Shown here one piece after another: positions 58,787 to 64,000 of a DNA stretch of 64,000 nt; position 1 is the first letter of the stretch; every line of letters starts with the position of its first letter. This stretch comes from Coenobita brevimanus (taxonomy: Eukaryota; Arthropoda; Malacostraca; Decapoda; Coenobitidae). The notes beneath the pieces are model-generated. The model had not been told where the DNA came from. It saw only the letters and a list, made by a program, of their open reading frames with translations, and ran no database searches. Both the position numbers and the translations under genes were made by a program. The DNA lies in assembly GCA_032717465.1 (NCBI GenBank), contig CM064667.1:1474161-1538160 (forward strand). The letters run 5' to 3'.

Positions 58787-58790
<4 letters not shown>
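56546..58790. other. Noncoding stretch with CA-rich degenerate repeats
   Basis: 56930-57500 is dominated by cacacccacat-type sequence, including a tandem duplication of about 118 bp (about 57155-57255 and 57273-57372, both with ctcattttcacattcacacc). 57620-57920 and 58200-58440 are purine-rich. No gene recognised. Confidence 0.55.
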
Positions 58791-59030
<240 letters not shown>

Positions 59031-59063
59031 GTTCTTACCTAATTGTATCTTTACAGGAATGAG

Positions 59064-59893
59064 TCAAGCTCGTACTGTCCCGTGTCTTAAACCATATTTA
59101 TCGTACATATCTTTAAATTTGTGAATTGTTTTGGCACACACTATTTCATTCGGTAGTGCATTCCATTGATCAATTGCTCTGTTTGGGAAACTGAATTTCC
59201 TTACGTCTTTATCACCTCTCTTCTTATGCAATTTTTTGCAGTGTCCTCTTGCTGATGCTTCTCCATATGTTAAGTAATCATTTATGTCTATTTTCTCCTT
59301 TCCTGATATGCATTTATATAGCATTATCATGTCACCTCTTTTCCTTCTCTCCTGTAGTGTTGGTAGATTCAGTTTATTTAGTCTTTCTTCGTAGCTTAGG
59401 TCCCTTAAGCTTGGTATCCATCTTGTAGCGGCCCTTTGAACTTTTTCAATCTTGTCTATGTGCTTTTTGAGATGAGGACTCCGGACTACTGATGCATATT
59501 CCAGGGTTGGTCTAATGAATGATGTTATTATCCTTCTTAGCATGTCTTCATTTATGTATGTGAATGCTATTCTCATATTTGCAAGCAGTGTATACATGTT
59601 CCGTACCTTCTCGCTGATGTGGTCAGCCGGAGATAGTCTGTTATTGATAATCACACCTAGGTCTTTCTCTCTTTCTGATGTGTATAGGGTTTTATTTCCT
59701 AACTTATAATCCCAATCAGGTCTTTTTCCACTTTTACCAAACTTGATTACATGACACTTGTCCACATTGAATTCCATTTGCCATGTACTACTCCATTCAT
59801 GAAGTTTATTTAATTCTTCTTGTAGCTCTTTACAAGAGTCTGTGTTAGTAATTCTCCTTTGTATTTTTGCATCATCTGCAAACATATTCACAC
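59064..59893 (-). pseudogene. CR1-like LINE fragment, from the RT catalytic motif to the C-terminus
   Basis: Starts at NMFADDAKIQRRI (catalytic FADD intact). It continues WQMEFNVDKCHVIKFG, SEREKDLGVIINNRLS, SFIRPTLEYASVVRSPHL, KVQRAATRWIPSLRDLSYEE, LQERRKRGDMIMLYK and FSFPNRAIDQWNALPNEIV, ending at a stop at 59064. About 277 codons are uninterrupted. Everything upstream of the motif is lost at the CA/GA microsatellite (59885-59981). The length of open frame suggests a fairly recent copy, but without the N-terminal RT it is inactive. Confidence 0.87.
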
Positions 59894-59900
59894 ACATATA

Positions 59901-59903
<3 letters not shown>

Positions 59904-59981
<78 letters not shown>
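59904..59981. repeat. (GT)n/(GA)n microsatellite
   Basis: A short GT run followed by about 35 GA units. Confidence 0.97.
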
Positions 59982-59986
<5 letters not shown>

Positions 59987-60105
59987 TTTGCTTAACTCCC
60001 AAATGAATACTCGTATTACTGCAATATTTACGACTTCGTATTACTGCATTTACCACTCATGTTCCGGCCATGATGCAATTTCTCTTTCCTGAACGTGACT
60101 TCTTA

Positions 60106-60106
<1 letters not shown>

Positions 60107-60152
<46 letters not shown>
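60107..60152. repeat. (CT)n microsatellite
   Basis: About 22 CT units, in opposite sense to the GA run 125 bp upstream. Confidence 0.97.
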
Positions 60153-60155
<3 letters not shown>

Positions 60156-61190
60156 GTGTGAAGGAATAATTGTGGACAGGATAGTCAACTACCTGTAAAA
60201 TCACAGCCTGGTTATGGACTCCCAGTTTGGGTTCAAACAACATTCATCATGCCTATCCAACTTGACTGAATTTTTCTGCAAAATGTTGAGTGAGTTTGAC
60301 AGGGATAGAGCAGCAAACATCCTTTCTCTAAGATATTCGAAAGGCATTCGACAATGTGCTCATCCTCATACTTACGTCAAAAGTATAAGCACTCGGTATT
60401 AACAGGGAAGTTACACTGTGGATATAAAACTGGTTAATGGATAAGACACAGCGAGTGGTGATCAAAGGAAGTTCTTGCGATTGGACTTCAGTGACTTATG
60501 GAGTTCCACAATGGTCTGTCTTTATTCCACTCATGTTTATTTATTATTTATATTACCAACATACAGATGTTGGCAAGTTATGTTTCGTCTCAATATTTGC
60601 AGGTGTCTTCGAACATGGAGCAAATGTGAGCAGTTTTGAAGGAACTGAAAATTTCTAGGCAAATTTTCATAGCCTAAAGAAGTGGTCTGAGACATGGTAA
60701 ATGCCACTTAACTTGGAGAAATTCAAGGTGATGCATATTGGCCATGCATACCCAGGGTAGCACTATTCACTTTTGGCGTGAATTCTGAGAATGATTAATA
60801 TGAAACAGGACTTAGGTACTGACCAGCAGTGACCCCAAATTTTTCCAAACAGTGCATAGAAGCAGAGAGATAAGGGCCAAAAATTGCAATGCTACATCCA
60901 GAGGCAATTTCGTTACCGGAATAAAGAGTTTGTTCGTACACTCTATAATTCTTTAATACAGCCGCTTCTGGAGTATGCTGTGCAGTTCTTGTCACCTTCA
61001 CTTAGAAAAGACAGAGATCGACTTGAAAGGGTTCCTAGAGCTACAAAACTTATTCCATCAATCAGGAGACAGCTTTATATGGATCGCCTGAGAGCTCTGG
61101 GACTGTTCTCATAAGGAACTCGTAGACTAAGAGATCAGCTTCTTGAGGTGTCTAAAATACTGAATGAGTCTGGCAAAACTTGATCATAGA
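60153..61190 (+). pseudogene. Heavily degraded CR1-like LINE fragment
   Basis: Pieces in shifting frames: VMDSQFGFKQHSSCLSNLTE (RT motif), a damaged SKGIRQ block in place of QKAFD, RVVIKGSSCDWTSVTYGVPQ with W for G after PQ, SLKKWSETW, LYNSLIQPLLEYAVQFLSPS and LERVPRATKLIPSIRRQLY. No intact catalytic FADD was found. Many stops. It is older than the neighbouring minus-strand fragment. Confidence 0.75.
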
Positions 61191-61233
61191 AAGTTGCTTA
61201 GTCTCACCACGAACTCAACATGCAACTACTGTA

Positions 61234-61400
61234 TATGCTGATAACCACAAGGAAAATGGAAATACAAGATATCTCGAGTGTTTTACGTGTATTCACATCT
61301 TCGGGGGACAGCAAAATGATTTTGCAGTCCCCTGAAGATGTGAATACATGAAAGCGATCGAGATATCTCGTGTTTCCTTTTCCTTGTAGATATCAGCATA
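61234..61400. repeat. Foldback hairpin, arms of about 83 bp, 1-nt loop
   Basis: 61234-61317 pairs with 61319-61400. gcaaaat-g-attttgc forms the apex, then cccctgaagatgtgaatac opposite gtattcacatcttcggggg, gatatctcg opposite cgagatatc, and tatgctgatat at the base. Roughly 85% of positions pair. Confidence 0.9.
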
Positions 61401-61430
61401 TCTGTGAATCACGTGTTATTAAGTGATTTA

Positions 61431-61435
<5 letters not shown>

Positions 61436-61510
<75 letters not shown>
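61436..61510. repeat. (TA)n microsatellite
   Basis: About 37 TA units just beyond the hairpin. Confidence 0.98.
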
Positions 61511-61512
<2 letters not shown>

Positions 61513-62307
61513 TTCGTATTACTTAATAAACGTCTGACAACCTAAGAAAAAGTAAGTAAAATCATTCATGTCCTCGCTTCCTAACATCAATTTCTAGTTC
61601 ATCTACAGCTTTCTCCCTTCACCTTCTTTTCTTTAGCTCTCAAGTCTGATTACTAGACGCTTACATCCTCTTACATAGGTCGCACAGCCTCAACAACCAT
61701 ATCCAGTAACAACAATCATAAGATTTAGTGCTAATGGTAAATTATATCAGCAGGAGAACTAAGAGAGCAAAAACAGCATGGACTGAGGCAGGACAGAGGC
61801 AGTAAACATGTTTCGTTGTCTGATAATGGCAATGGGTTCACTCTTATGAGCCGGGACTGAGATTAATAAAGTACGGTACCGTACGCTAATTTCCTCTTGT
61901 AATTAACATCCGTAGGAAGGCCAAAGTGTTGTGGGATTGACTAACTACCCTAAATAAAAAAACTGACGGTGCTGCTGACGAATCATGAAAACAATTTGCA
62001 CTTCCTTTCCCTCTCCTGTCTGCCACAATATATCTCAGTAAGGATAAAGACGATCGTAAGTATGTGGATCAATGAGCAGAGATGGACAATAGTCACGGGT
62101 ACAACAGGAATAACAACCATGAGTGAGGACTGCTCCATCAATATTTCACGATAATTTGAGCCATGGAAGAAAAGTTAATTTCTTACCTGTCACAGCAGCA
62201 ATTAACCTGTTCATTACGAGAGGTCTGTCCTAAGTGGAATAAAATCGTCTGCCAGGGGTTGGAATGAAATATAAAAGATGCACTGAATTGTATGAGGGCA
62301 ATGAAGT
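61511..62307. other. No recognised feature
   Basis: No frame, RNA gene or element edge that I can support. Confidence 0.4.
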
Positions 62308-62549
62308 CTGGTTTTAAACCCTGACTGGTTCTGCCCCTTGACTGGTTCTAACCCTTGATTGGTTGTAACCCCTGACTGGTTCTAACCCCTGACTGGTTCT
62401 AACCCCTGACTGGTTCTAACCCTTGACTGGTTCTAACTCCCGACTGGTTCTAACCCCTGACTGGTTCAGACCCCTGACTGGTTCTAATCCTTGACTTGTT
62501 CTAACCCCAAACTGGTTCTAACCCCTGACTGGTTCTAACCCTTGACTGG
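62308..62549. repeat. 17-bp minisatellite, about 14 units
   Basis: Consensus ctggttctaacccctga, with a few 16-18 bp variants. Confidence 0.96.
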
Positions 62550-62779
62550 AGGCATACAAAATATAACAAAAAAGCGAGACTGCACAGAAAATATTAAACT
62601 ATTCCCGCTAACATCACCCCAATACCAACCACAGGATATAAACTCCAGAAAGTAATTATATCCGGATGGCTTTGTGTTGGCCCCAGGTGGTGGACGGTAT
62701 CACCTCACCGCCTGTGTAATAATCATGTCAATGGAATATTACACTCTTTATCTGGACTCCGCCCAATCATTGGCTGAGG

Positions 62780-62926
62780 TATCAGGTTCCAAGGTGGGGA
62801 TGTCTCTTTACTACTGTAGGTGCCGGGGATATCAGGTTCTAACCAATGCAGAGATGTTTCTATACTAAGTGCTGGGAGGAATCAGGTTTCAGGGTAGGGG
62901 GTGTTTCTTTACTGGGTGCTGAGAGT
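62780..62926. repeat. Degenerate tandem repeat, about 49-bp period, 3 units
   Basis: atcaggtt...gatgt-tct-tact...gtgc-ggg recurs from 62780, 62829 and 62878. Confidence 0.7.
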
Positions 62927-64000
62927 TTGTCAGCAATATTATTAATGCAGGAAAGAGCAGCATTACAGCACAATATGTGTTGGGGAGCTGTTCAGTAACA
63001 TTACAGGTGCAGGGTACAGCAGCACCAAATCACAGTACTATACTGGCGAGCGGATTTGCACCACTGCTGGGCCAAAAGAGAGCAACATCACAGCACTATC
63101 AGTAACGTAAGCTTACGATGAAGATGGGGTGTCCTGTAACTGAGAATTTTGCAATACCTCTACCAGAGGTTCAGCTATGGACAATAAAAAAAGGGGGGGG
63201 GGGAGAAGTTGCAGTAGCCGGTCTCCAGTTGGTAGTAGTTGACAGTCTTCAGTAAGAATACTTCACTGGCGTCACAAAGCTGACAAGAGGAGGCCACGTG
63301 TGGATAACATATTCAGTGCGATGGACCAGAGATTTGTATAGGTCTGTGACTATAACTGCAAACTCGCTGACCATATACATGCATGCATGCACGCGTCCGT
63401 AAGTGCAAGCGTACAAGAGACACTAAGTGTGTGGTCTTCGGTGATAACCAACAGGTCTTATCACATCCTTAATCATAACTTTTAGCCACAATATTTACTT
63501 GAGTCCTAGCCAAAAACTGGGACCGAAGAGTGTGAGCATTGTCACTGCCTGTGGTATTACTTTTGCTAGTGGTATTGGAGGAAGAAAGGCATTTGGGACC
63601 CAGCCAAAAAAGAGGGCCTGAGATGTGAGCTTTGGCAGTGTTAAGGCAAGAAATGGTAAGTTGTGAACTATGCGAGGGAGTATAAAGCAGAGGTCGGGGA
63701 AGATAAGATTATTACTGAGTCGGGACGGTGACGTTATCTATAAATGAATATACAGCCCATCAGAAAAGTTATTGTGTAACAGACAGCACTTACCACACCT
63801 CATAAAACACCTCACACTGCCAATTTCGAGTTGCCACACCACAATCTGCCACACCTAAAAGTGTCACGCCTCAAACTGCCTCATTACACACTCAGCACCT
63901 AAATCTTTGAGTTAAGCCATGTGGGGTGGCCACGACATAAACTCCAAGCCTCTGCTACAACCCATCCCCTCTCCCTCACCACAACCCAAGCCTCCCCCCA
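62927..64000. other. No recognised feature
   Basis: A short G-run (63193-63201) and catgcatgcatg at 63381 are the only marked features. The end is C/A-rich. Confidence 0.4.

Overview
The window reads as intergenic or intronic DNA from an animal genome, most likely an arthropod and plausibly a decapod crustacean. Taxonomy is inferred from the mix of RTE-like, CR1-like and Jockey-like LINEs, a 5S-rRNA-derived SINE, Ty3/gypsy-type LTR elements and very dense dinucleotide microsatellites; no marker gene settles it. I found no convincing host protein gene. Almost every long open frame is a retroelement piece or a microsatellite artefact.

Layout. 1-10930 is a diverged inverted repeat of over 5 kb per arm around a 100-N assembly gap (5635-5734). 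Each arm carries the same 5'-truncated RTE-like LINE; the right copy (9494-11419) is nearly intact, and a 383-bp piece of the arm recurs at 11989-12371. 12966-23430 holds two CR1-like LINEs. One, on the minus strand (14979-19057), has an SGNH-esterase ORF1 and an EN-RT ORF2, is bordered by tandem arrays on both sides and is interrupted by a 5S-rRNA-derived SINE. The other, on the plus strand (20537-23313), has frameshifts and a mutated catalytic Asp. 23741-34769 has two short TIR elements, purine-rich tracts, a second RTE-like LINE (29277-30395), a 26-bp minisatellite and a tRNA-like fragment.

34775-42465 is the most interesting object: a young, apparently non-autonomous LTR retrotransposon (element A) with TG...CA LTRs of about 2.65 kb and a 5-bp target duplication GCAGT. 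It encodes a gag-like protein and a Pro/Ser/Thr-rich frame, with no recognisable polymerase. Its LTRs carry a long open frame with about 25 copies of a 12-residue repeat (VETI-x-GRS-x4). The internal reading frame runs without a stop across the internal/3'-LTR junction into that LTR frame. A paralogue of the flanking repeat near 54518-54523 looks like the unoccupied site.

43689-51535 is a nested structure. A Jockey-like LINE on the plus strand was split by a second LTR element (element B, minus strand, 44045-50003; LTRs 1023 bp each, TSD CTGAC). Element B keeps gag, a protease-like region and the integrase zinc finger, but reverse transcriptase is missing. 52173-61190 carries further Jockey-like and CR1-like LINE remnants separated by microsatellites. 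A near-perfect foldback hairpin of about 167 bp follows at 61234-61400. The rest has minisatellites and sequence with no recognised feature.

The sequence shows retroelements living on one another (SINE in LINE, LTR element in LINE, LTR element in a dispersed repeat), not a cooperating gene set. All alignments were made by eye, so identity figures are approximate.
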